Shown: positions 51,505 through 60,371 of the stretch, piece after piece | Layout: the number at the start of each line of letters is the position of its first letter | Position numbering within the stretch: the stretch's first letter is position 1 | Assembly (NCBI GenBank): GCA_934047225.1 | Contig: OW204011.1 | Coordinates: 18,240,339 to 18,304,338 of the forward strand | DNA from: Ypsolopha sequella | Taxonomy: Eukaryota; Arthropoda; Insecta; Lepidoptera; Ypsolophidae | Length of the DNA stretch: 64,000 nucleotides | Direction: 5' to 3' | Made by a program: the position numbers and the translations under genes | The notes under the pieces: model-generated | What the model saw: the letters and a program-made list of their open reading frames with translations, nothing else | Told to the model about the DNA's origin: nothing | The model's database searches: none

Positions 51505-53358
51505 ATGATGTCCAAGTCTCACAAGGCTGCGTTGGCGAAAGAGCTCCGCTGGTTTACAACCGTCCAGGGATTGCTTTCTCGTTCGGATCGCGACAATGCA
51601 ATCCTGGAGAGAGCCGAGCGGATGCATCAGCGGCTGGCTGATGCAGAGGCGGCTGTGGCAGCACTGCAGGAAAGTGACGAGCCTTTGAAGAGGTATGTTA
51701 CGGATTTAGCTCAGATAAAAGGGATTTATGATGATATAACAGAGGCGGCCTCCATGATCAAGAGGCGGCTATCGGGCAGCCCGGTTGTTAGCGCACCTAG
51801 ACCAACAGATGGCGCCACTGGTATGGCACTGGTTATGAAGTCAAATAATATTGCTGATGTAAAGAGGCAAAATTCAGGAGGTCCTGTAGTTGTCACGCCT
51901 CAACCGGTAGATGGCGTGTCTGGTAGTTTGGTTAGTTTAGAACTAAATAAATTTAATGGGAAAATTCAAGAATGGGTTTCATATAGGAATATGTTTACGT
52001 CATTAATAAATTCTAGGGTAGATTTATCAAAGGGGCAAAAGATGGCATATTTGATGTCAACATTGGAGGGCGAAGCAAGGTCGCTCATCCAGCACCTCAG
52101 GGTGGAGGATGATCATTATGATACAGCGTGGGGCTTATTAAATGATAGGTATCAGAACATGCGCTTACTGGCGGATGCGCATGCATCTCAATTGTTGACG
52201 TTACCTAGGGTAACCGACTGGGCACAGCTGAGGCAGCAATTACTAACTCCGGTCACCGTGGCGTGTAATGCCCTTAGAACATTAGGTTTACCGGTGGACG
52301 AGTGGTCGTTTTTACTCGTTCACATTATTTTAGGTAGGTTGCCTAATGATGTGAGGTCACGTTTTGAGCGGGTGTCCGCAGGAAAAGATGGCAGCACTGT
52401 GCCTAAATTTACGGACTTAATGAGGTTTCTTGAATATGAAGCTAGGGTAGCAGAAACATCACAAGCGGACTTGGCGCCATCTGGGGCGCAATCATTTTCG
52501 TCTGCTGGCTCATCTGAATGTGGGGAGCCCAGACAGCCGCAGCAGTCGCGGGGACGCGATATGACGCGTTTAGCGGCGGTAGCCGTGGTCGAGAGGTCAT
52601 CGACCTGTTTACAGTGTGGCCATACGGGGCATGACCTGCTGAGATGTCAGCAGTGGCGAAACCTGCACGTCACCGAGCGGCGACGCATAGTGAAGCGTAA
52701 GGGCCTGTGTTTCGGTTGCTTGGGCAATCACTTCGAACGTGATTGTCCCGCGCCACGACGTTGCAGTGTTTGTGAGGGGCCTCACCATTTATTGTTGTGT
52801 GCCAACAGATCTGAAGCGGCTTCACCGGTCCCGCAGCGACGGAGCCCTACGGGCGGGGGTGCTTCAGGGAGAACTCCCCCCCCCTTGGACAACGGGGGTG
52901 CGTCAGGGAGAACTTCCCCCCCCTCGGTCCAGGGAAGGCATGCTGTCGGGCAGAGCTCCCCTCCGTCGGAACGGAGGACTGCGGCGCGAGGCGCGCCCCC
53001 TCACCGGGAGGTGAGTTATGTATCTGCGCGTGGACCCGTAGGGGGCTTGCCTACGGGCTATCACACATATGGCCATGTAGTGAATTGGGCCCCTACGGGC
53101 GGGGGCCAATTGGAGTTGGCAAGGGCTAGGCCCCCCCACCCCGCGCCGATTTTGGTGCCAGCTGGCAGGGAGCACCGTGTTAAGACGGAGTCACGTGGTT
53201 ACTCACCGCCGTACCGCGAGTACCCGCGGTTAGAGTACCACCCGCCGTACTCAGGGAGAGTTGGAGGCTACGCTCCCCCCATGGTGGGGATGTGCACACA
53301 CCAGCCGTATTATTGCCAGTGGACTGGTCCTGCACTCCACAGGTGGGGTAGCCTGTAA
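51505..53358 (+). CDS. BEL/Pao family 2 Gag (intact, 617 residues)
   Basis: Starts MMSKSHKAALAKEL; a helical N-terminus ('ERAERMHQRLADAEAAVAAL') leads to the DUF1759-type core ('LNKFNGKIQEWVSYRNMFTS', 'MAYLMSTLEGEARSLIQHLR', 'AWGLLNDRYQNMRLLADAHA'). Two knuckles follow at about residues 372-432 ('CLQCGHTGHDLLRC' and 'CFGCLGNHFERDC', then 'CSVCEGPHHLLLC'). The last 180 residues are Pro/Gly/Arg-rich with repeated 'GGASGRT(P/S)PP' units. It packages element RNA in this family. The open frame with no defect contrasts with the ruined pol that follows. Confidence 0.92.
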   Translation: MMSKSHKAALAKELRWFTTVQGLLSRSDRDNAILERAERMHQRLADAEAAVAALQESDEPLKRYVTDLAQIKGIYDDITEAASMIKRRLSGSPVVSAPRPTDGATGMALVMKSNNIADVKRQNSGGPVVVTPQPVDGVSGSLVSLELNKFNGKIQEWVSYRNMFTSLINSRVDLSKGQKMAYLMSTLEGEARSLIQHLRVEDDHYDTAWGLLNDRYQNMRLLADAHASQLLTLPRVTDWAQLRQQLLTPVTVACNALRTLGLPVDEWSFLLVHIILGRLPNDVRSRFERVSAGKDGSTVPKFTDLMRFLEYEARVAETSQADLAPSGAQSFSSAGSSECGEPRQPQQSRGRDMTRLAAVAVVERSSTCLQCGHTGHDLLRCQQWRNLHVTERRRIVKRKGLCFGCLGNHFERDCPAPRRCSVCEGPHHLLLCANRSEAASPVPQRRSPTGGGASGRTPPPLDNGGASGRTSPPSVQGRHAVGQSSPPSERRTAARGAPPHREVSYVSARGPVGGLPTGYHTYGHVVNWAPTGGGQLELARARPPHPAPILVPAGREHRVKTESRGYSPPYREYPRLEYHPPYSGRVGGYAPPMVGMCTHQPYYCQWTGPALHRWGSL

Positions 53359-54923
53359 CTAGCTTGTTCAAGCCATGAGTACGGAACCGCGGACGGTTCT
53401 GTTGCCTACCGCGATGGCTCGCGTCTAGGGCCCCAGGGGGGATTGAGTTAGGGTAAGGGCCCTCCTCGACTTGGAAAGTCAAGTGGCGCACCGATTAGTT
53501 TTGAACCTGGAGGTTTCGTCGGTGCCGCTCCTAGGTATTGGTGGACTGGAGTTGAATCAGCGGCTGCAGCCATGGTTATAGACAATATTGTCGGCTGGCA
53601 GCCTTCTTTGGACCTTCCTCCGTCCATAATCTCATGCACGTCAGGTCTGCATCTGGCAGACCCACGTTTTGTCATCCGGCCCCAGTCGATGTTTTCCTGG
53701 GCGCGGATTTGTTAGGATGGATCCTATTTGGTTTTAAAAGACTCTGGGTTCTTCTTCATTGGTGGAGGTATCCACAATTTTGGATATTCGATATTTGATT
53801 CGATACTTGGATTATTATGTTCGAACTTAGGAAATGGCTTTCAAACAAACATAGACTGTTTGCAGATTTGGAGGATCCCAATATGATGGTGGTATTATGT
53901 TGAAATACCAACCAGTCAATGAAATTCATATATTTTGTCCCCAGCCGTGAGTGCAGAGGAGCGTTGGAGCGCATTGGTACACGGTACGTGTACTTCAGGC
54001 GGACCTCATCAAGTTTAGACTTCGAGTTCTGCGCGAGGATCACGCCAGGCTGAAGTGAGCGGTTGCTCGTTTGAATCCTTTCACGGATTATGAAGGACTT
54101 CTGCGTTTTGGAGGCTGATTTTGGAGAGCTGACCTGCCATACGGAAGTCTTCATCCTTTGCTTCTACCCAAGACGGACCTTTGGTAAATCTGTTGGTGTC
54201 GGATTGACACATACGTAAGCGCACGGGGGTTTTTAGCAATCGCAACGCTCGGGTTGTGAAAGCATACCTTGTGTATTTGTGTGCTTGGCCACCAAGGCCG
54301 TTCACTTGGCAGTGGTATCAGCTTTGACTACGGAGGCCTTCGTCGCCGCGTTGGATCGTTTCGTGTCGCGTAAGGGTTTACCTTCACTTATTCGCTCCGA
54401 CAATGGCACAAACTACAAAGGTACTGCTAACTATCTAAAAGATGTTGTTAATTTTTTGTTTTGTAAATAACTATGCTAGTTTAAGTTAAATCTTCGCCCG
54501 GAAAGGGGTAACTTGGCGGTACAGTCCCCCAAATTGCCCTCACTGGGGAGGGAATTTTTTGAAGCTGCCGTCAAGTCGGCGAAGACCCACCTCCGCTGCG
54601 TTATTGGGGAAACTGTTCTAATTTTTGAGGAGCTTGCCACTGTATATTGTTAAGTGGAAGCGGTCCTCAACTCTCGTCCTCTCTGTGGTCAGACAGGACT
54701 GAGCATCCTAGGGAAGGAAATTTAATTCTTTGGAAGGATATGAACTTGCTATCCTTGTTTTGGCGCCGGGGCCGTATATTAAAGTTGTTTTGGCGGAGAC
54801 GGAACTCCACGCGTCGCAGAGGTGTTGGTCGAAGGTTCGATTTTGTGACGAGCCATGACAACTCTCTCCCGTCTCCCAGTTGTATGAGCTAGTGGACTGA
54901 TTGCTCAGCCCAGAGCGGGGGAC
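53359..54923 (+). pseudogene. BEL/Pao family 2 pol remnants
   Basis: Small pieces survive in shifting frames: a post-protease motif ('PVDVFLGADLLGWILFGF' near 53680), then unrelated-looking sequence. At about 54279-54470 the integrase core appears: 'CLATKAVHLAVVSALTTEAF' and 'LIRSDNGTNYKGTANYL', retaining the second catalytic Asp. Further C-terminal bits follow to about 54890, including 'AVLNSRPL'. RT and RNase H are absent. Stops occur every few dozen codons. Confidence 0.8.
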
Positions 54924-55608
54924 TGTTCAGAATAAAATGTATATTTCGGAACGCATCCATCAATGGTCTATATAATTTGTCTATGGACTTGGAGCTGTCA
55001 AAAACGAGGGACGTGGAATTTTCTTGGTATAGATCGCGGACGATTTTAATATGTGTTATTAAGGGCTTAACCCAAGGGAAATCGGTGCGGACATCGTAAG
55101 AAACAGTATTCGATCAAGGGCTGAAGATATTTTGGCGTGAAGGCCACTTTTGAGTGTATTTCCTGTGTGTGTGAAATAACCTATATCCACGCGGTGTGCG
55201 ACAAGTGGACTTGTCATTTACCATTTTTTCTGGGTTCGGATGCATCCCGGGGTAGGAGGGTTGTGTTTAGATTCATCGTGGAAGGTGATCTACGTGTCAC
55301 GGCACCGACACGCCTTGGTCTCCGCAGCGAAGGGTCTTCGTGCGAGGACTACTTGATGAGGTCATCATACAACTGTCTGGTAGGACATTTTATATTAAAT
55401 ATTAGATCATAAGATACTTGTATACTATAAATCTGGGACAGCTATGGGCCCCTGCTCCAGCTGCAAGTATCGCCCTTTAGCATACAATTAGTGGTGTCTG
55501 AGCGTGGTTATGGAATCCTCGCACCAGTGACGTCGATGCCCGTCACTAGTCAGTATTACTACTTTTTATATGCTACAATTTCTGGTAGCAACGAGCGTAT
55601 ACCATACA
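54924..55608 (+). repeat. BEL/Pao family 2 3' LTR
   Basis: Appears identical to the 5' LTR by eye. Preceded by a purine-rich 'agagcgggggac' tract. Confidence 0.92.
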
Positions 55609-55795
55609 ATAGTAATGGGGCATCACTTTGGTAGTTAATAATAATATAGTAATGGGGCATCACTTTGGTAGTTAATAATAATATAGTAATGGGGCATCAC
55701 TTTGGTAGTTAATAATAATATAGCGATCAATCTTTTATAGTAATGGGGCATCACTTTGGTAGTTAATAATAATATAGCGATCAATCTTTTCTCTG
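55609..55795. repeat. 37-bp minisatellite, right part (4 units)
   Basis: Continuation of the 49954-50197 array after the BEL/Pao insertion, with the same 'gcgatcaatctttt' spacer between its last units. Confidence 0.92.
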
Positions 55796-55893
55796 GCTAC
55801 AACATTTTAATATAAAACTACTAAAACATACATTTTTGTATCATGTGGATAGGTATTTAATGTTTTTTAGTTTAGGTTTTATCAAGTGGTTTT

Positions 55894-56035
55894 ATCTTAC
55901 CCACACACACAGACCCTTATCTTACCCACACACTCACCCTTATCTTACCCACACACACCCTTATCTTACCCACACACACACCCTTATCTTACCCACACAC
56001 ACACCCTTATCTTACCCACACACACACAAATTACA
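55894..56035. repeat. 20-24-bp repeat of 'ccttatcttacccacacaca', about 7 copies
   Basis: Units vary in the length of the embedded (CA)n run, so a microsatellite sits inside each minisatellite unit. Overlapping plus-strand frames are incidental. Confidence 0.9.
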
Positions 56036-56084
56036 CAACCATTATACTCACATACACATTTACACATTAAATAAACAATAATTG

Positions 56085-56340
56085 TCCACTCTCGATGGAA
56101 TTCGTGCGGCTCTCTGCAGGTGACGACAGAATAACAGCGTCGCAGATTTCGGTTTGCGGCATTATGCTGAGTCGGAGCCTTTTTCTCTTTGCCGCGACAC
56201 TCATACCACTAGGATAAATTTAAGTTACTTTCTTTTTGTGTTTTAAAATTATTTAATTTTTGTTTTCTTTTATTTAAGTTCTTCTTTGTTTTTTGTATGT
56301 ATCTGTCGTGTTTTTGGGAAATAAATGTTATATCTATCTA
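56085..56340. other. LINE-type 3' end with (TATC)n tail
   Basis: 'gcgacactcataccactagg' and the following T-rich sequence ending in (TATC)n resemble the 3' UTR and tail of a LINE. No coding region is attached. Confidence 0.45.
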
Positions 56341-57288
56341 TCTATCTATCTATTTTTATGGACATCTATGGCTTCTCAGTATGTTAGGAAGGAACATTTA
56401 GAATGTCTTCCGATTCCTCGTATGTCATTTAATTGATACATATTATTTCATATCTATCTATTTTTATGGACATCTATGGCTTCTCAGTATGTTAGGAAGG
56501 AACATTTAGAATGTCTTCCGATTCCTCGTATGTCATTTAATTGATACATATTATTTCATATCTATCTATTTTTATGGACATCTATGGCTTCTCAGTATGT
56601 TAGGAAGGAACATTTAGAATGTCTTCCGATTCCTCGTATGTCATTTAATTGATACATATTATTTCATATCTATCTATTTTTATGGACATCTATGGCTTCT
56701 CAGTATGTTAGGAAGGAACATTTAGAATGTCTTCCGATTCCTCGTATGTCATTTAATTGATACATATTATTTCATATCTATCTATTTTTATGGACATCTA
56801 TGGCTTCTCAGTATGTTAGGAAGGAACATTTAGAATGTCTTCCGATTCCTCGTATGTCATTTAATTGATACATATTATTTCATATCTATCTATTTTTATG
56901 GACATCTATGGCTTCTCAGTATGTTAGGAAGGAACATTTAGAATGTCTTCCGATTCCTCGTATGTCATTTAATTGATACATATTATTTCATATCTATCTA
57001 TTTTTATGGACATCTATGGCTTCTCAGTATGTTAGGAAGGAACATTTAGAATGTCTTCCGATTCCTCGTATGTCATTTAATTGATACATATTATTTCATA
57101 TCTATCTATTTTTATGGACATCTATGGCTTCTCAGTATGTTAGGAAGGAACATTTAGAATGTCTTCCGATTCCTCGTATGTCATTTAATTGATACATATT
57201 ATTTCATATCTATCTATTTTTATGGACATCTATGGCTTCTCAGTATGTTAGGAAGGAACATTTAGAATGTCTTCCGATTCCTCGTATG
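56341..57288. repeat. 108-bp minisatellite, about 8.8 copies, containing an ORF 3' end
   Basis: The period is exactly 108 bp, with 'atggacatctatggcttctc' and 'gaatgtcttccgattcctcg' in each unit and a short (TATC)n at each junction. The right-most unit runs directly into the minus-strand fragment at 57248-57478. Each unit therefore repeats the last 15 or so codons, the stop and the 3' tail of that fragment. Copies are essentially identical. Confidence 0.93.
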
Positions 57289-57478
57289 TCATTTCCAGAA
57301 GAGCTTCATTTAATTTTAGTTTGACTTCACGGCAGGTGAGTCCGCGCAGGTCACAAATTTTGTGGATTTTATTGTAAATGAACGGGTGCATAAATTCATC
57401 AAACCTACTGGCGAATTTGGTGTTGACCTTCTTAACCGGGGCTCTGTAAACACGTTTCTTTACGATTTTAGGGTACAT
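57248..57478 (-). pseudogene. C-terminal coding fragment, possibly a LINE ORF2 end
   Basis: The frame ends 'LTCREVKLKLNEALLEMTYE' followed by ESEDILNVPS and TAA, and includes 'RFDEFMHPFIYNKIHKICDL'. The style (last helix then a short acidic end, followed by a simple-repeat tail) matches LINE C-termini. I do not recognise the family, and no RT domain is attached. Confidence 0.4.
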
Positions 57479-57523
57479 GTAATTTTAGGGTACATGTAAT
57501 TGCTTACATGATAAAGCTCTCAA

Positions 57524-57662
57524 TCTTTCTAGAGAGGGCGCTGGAGTGACATCAAACTAATGTTTGAAAGGGACACAACTAGTATAAATTATCTTACTCT
57601 AAAATTTTAATGCTCTCCCTCTTTCTAGAGAGGGCGCTGGAGTGACATCAAACTAATGTTTG
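57524..57662. repeat. Direct repeat of 43 bp, two copies 96 bp apart
   Basis: Copies 57524-57566 and 57620-57662 share 'ctagagagggcgctggagtg' and 'acatcaaactaatgtttg'. An 18-bp doublet 'ttagggtacatgtaatt' lies just before (57468-57501). Confidence 0.9.
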
Positions 57663-58150
57663 CAAGTCATTTACAAAGTCTCATACCGTGAGCCCCTTCG
57701 CTGACCCACAACTAATTACTGGGCGAATGCTGGTTTAGGGATTGAATAGAAAGACAGGTTCCCTTGGAAAGTTCCACTCGGAACCACGCTTATATTTATA
57801 CTGAGCGATTCCTAAGGAATCCGCAGATATTTATAGTGTGCGAGAGAAAGGGAAGATGTGCGAGCGAGCAGCAGTCGGGGTGTAGTGAAAGAGAAGATGT
57901 GCGAGCGAGTCAGACTGCTTTTGAACCCACTAACAAAGCAACACCGTGCAGAGCTCACTTGAGCTATTATTTATTATCAAAACATATTTTATTTACAATA
58001 ACTGCAAATAACTAATTATCTATTATACCTATACCTATGTATTTTATATATTTGGATTAAGTAAAATACTCTGAAGCTGAATCTTTAATTAAATCACATA
58101 CAGCTCTTAAAATAAGCTTCGAAAACTATTTACAAAATAACTATCTCCTT
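57663..58150. other. Intron sequence, nothing recognised
   Basis: A near-duplicate 'gagaagatgtgcgagcgag' occurs at 57850 and 57890. No gene is supported. Confidence 0.45.
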
Positions 58151-59040
58151 ATTTAAATAAACGTACTGATTCTAGTATGTACATTAATAGGTAGCTATAG
58201 TATGTACATCAATAGGTAGCTATAGTATGTACATCAATAGGTAGCTATAGTATGTACATCAATAGGTAGCTATAGTATGTACATCAATAGGTAGCTATAG
58301 TATGTACATCAATAGGTAGCTATAGTATGTACATCAATAGGTAGCTATAGTCGCGAACACATACAATAACTATCTCCTTACTTAAATAAACGTACTGATC
58401 CTAGTATGTACATCAATAGGTAGCTATAGTATGTACATCAATAGGTAGCTATAGTATGTACATCAATAGGTAGCTATAGTATGTACATCAATAGGTAGCT
58501 ATAGTCGCGAACACATACAATAACTATCTCCTTACTTAAATAAACGTACTGATCCTAGTATGTACCTCAATAGGTAGCTATAGTATGTACATCAATAGGT
58601 AGCTATAGTCGCGAACACATACAATAACTATCTCCTTACTTAAATAAACGTACTGATCCTAGTATGTACATCAATAGGTAGCTATAGTATGTACATCAAT
58701 AGGTAGCTATAGTATGTACATCAATAGGTAGCTATAGTCGCGAACACATACAATAACTATCTCCTTACTTAAATAAACGTACTGATCCTAGTATGTACAT
58801 CAATAGGTAGCTATAGTATGTACATCAATAGGTAGCTATAGTCGCGAACACATACAATAACTATCTCCTTACTTAAATAAACGTACTGATCCTAGTATGT
58901 ACATCAATAGGTAGCTATAGTATGTACATCAATAGGTAGCTATAGTCGCGAACACATACAATAACTATCTCCTTACTTAAATAAACGTACTGATCCTAGT
59001 ATGTACATCAATAGGTAGCTATAGTCGCGAACACATACAA
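58151..59040. repeat. Nested minisatellite: 25-bp units in seven blocks of 7, 4, 2, 3, 2, 2 and 1
   Basis: The inner unit is 25 bp ('gtatgtacatcaataggtag'). Blocks are separated by a constant spacer containing 'tcgcgaacacatacaataac' and 'tacttaaataaacgtactga'. Inner copy number varies from 7 to 1 across seven blocks. The right edge is continuous with the LINE frame at 59008-59337. Confidence 0.95.
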
Positions 59041-59397
59041 TAACTGAATGAAATACATTATCCTTAATAATCTATCATAGTCCTGTTTACAGTTATTTTT
59101 TGTCTTTTTAGTAACCAAAAATTTCAAAAATCTAATTTGAAGTGACTTTATCTCGTCCAAGTATGTTTTAAATGTACGGCCATAACTACTCAGTCCATAC
59201 ATAACAATTGATTCCACTAATGCGTAATAGACACAAAATAGGGTAGATCGGCTTACAATTTTACTTAAAAAGAAAAACTTCCCTAGCACACATCTAAGTT
59301 TCTTACATATCTCTTTGACATGAGTTTTCCAATTCATATTGTTATCAATAGTTAAGCCAAGATACGTAAACTTTTTTACAAATTCAAGTTTTTGGCA
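59008..59397 (-). pseudogene. LINE RT thumb/C-terminal fragment
   Basis: On the minus strand: 'EFVKKFTYLGLTIDNNMNWK', then 'VKEICKKLRCVLGKFFFLSK' and 'YYALVESIVMYGLSSYGRTF', then 'SLQIRFLKFLVTKKTKNNCK'. This is the region downstream of the RT catalytic box in a CR1/RTE-like LINE. The frame runs into the nested minisatellite and stops there, so the natural C-terminus is lost. No catalytic motif is included. Confidence 0.8.
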
Positions 59398-59400
59398 TTA

Positions 59401-59625
59401 ACAATTTGATTGATTGTTATGTAAACATTCATAGCTGTGGCCAGTAATACTTAGACCCTTCCTACTCTTTGTGTTGTATGGTGAGTGTATGTGCATAGCC
59501 TTAGTTTTATTTATATTTACAATTTGATTGATTGTTATGTAAACATTCATAGCTGTGGCCAGTAATACTTAGACCCTTCCTACTCTTTGTGTTGTATGGT
59601 GAGTGTATGTGCATAGCCTTAGTTT
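59401..59625. repeat. 118-bp tandem duplication in LINE sequence
   Basis: Copy 1 starts at 59401 and copy 2 at 59519, sharing 'tagctgtggccagtaatact' and 'tggtgagtgtatgtgcatag'. Copy 2 lacks the last 11 bp. Confidence 0.9.
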
Positions 59626-59640
59626 ACAACAAATAATACA

Positions 59641-59848
59641 TCTTATTACCTGAGAGACAATTATGTGGACCTACCCTCACACTCCTCATCTTTGAAGTTT
59701 CTATATGCAAATACCCGAAGTATATGTAAAGCTGGAAAATTTGATGAATTACAATGTGTGCTAAAATCTATAAAAATGCTAGTCCACATACTTATTTTGA
59801 CAGAAACATGGATTAAATCGGAATTCGAAGCCAAGTCCTTTTACTTAC
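59641..59848 (+). pseudogene. LINE endonuclease N-terminus, inverted relative to the RT fragment
   Basis: The plus-strand frame reads 'LKFLYANTRSICKAGKFDEL' and 'LVHILILTETWIKSEFEAKS', the first motifs of an APE endonuclease (Asn and Glu). It is cut by the BEL/Pao LTR at 59849. It lies head-to-head with the RT fragment of the opposite strand, as in a 5'-inverted LINE insertion. Confidence 0.7.
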
Positions 59849-60300
59849 TGTTAGCGACGGGTGCAGCAAAGGTCAACTTCACACGCCCTCTGCAGGCAAC
59901 GAAAAGGAACTAACGAAGAGTTAGGGTATGCTAGCGCGGCGTTACCGTACAGACACAACAAAATGTTTTTCGCGTTTTTAACATAAAAATAATGAGTTTA
60001 GAACAAATAAATAAATGTAAATAGATTAAGAATATCATACAGAATTAGGGAAAAATATTGTATTATGTCTAGCTATAGGAATGAATAAATTATGACGAGT
60101 TTTCTTAATAAAAACCTAAGACAAGGATGCACACATATGTAAGAAAGAAATAGATATAAGATTAGTGCCGTGTGCAAAACGGCAAGTATATAAGGCGGGC
60201 CTAACCCGTGGTTTGTCATTCAGTACTCAGCATTACAAGAAGAACAATAAGAAAATAAAAGAAGAAAAATCTAAAAGAAGTTTCAATACAGTCCACTACA
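59849..60300 (+). repeat. BEL copy 3 5' LTR (452 bp)
   Basis: Begins TGTTAGCGACGG and ends CCACTACA like copy 2. It differs from the copy 2 LTRs at a number of sites in the central part (for example 'aataaaaacctaagacaagg'), so copy 3 is not a direct sister of copy 2. Confidence 0.9.
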
Positions 60301-60371
60301 GTTTTTGGACCTTCGGAAGCCGGATCACTGAAGGAAGAACATTTTCGTCGAGAATCAAGATCCCGGGAACA

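Larger units (their letters stand above)
50198..55608 (+). mobile_element. BEL/Pao retrotransposon of a second family, recent but pol-defective
   Basis: LTRs of 685 bp (50198-50882 and 54924-55608) with TG...CA ends, and target duplication ATAGT (50193-50197 and 55609-55613), within the 37-bp minisatellite. I see no difference between the two LTRs. The sequence after the 5' LTR ('ttttggtagcagagcg') is a typical BEL/Pao primer-binding-site region. Gag is intact, whereas pol is reduced to fragments of protease and integrase. Confidence 0.92.
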
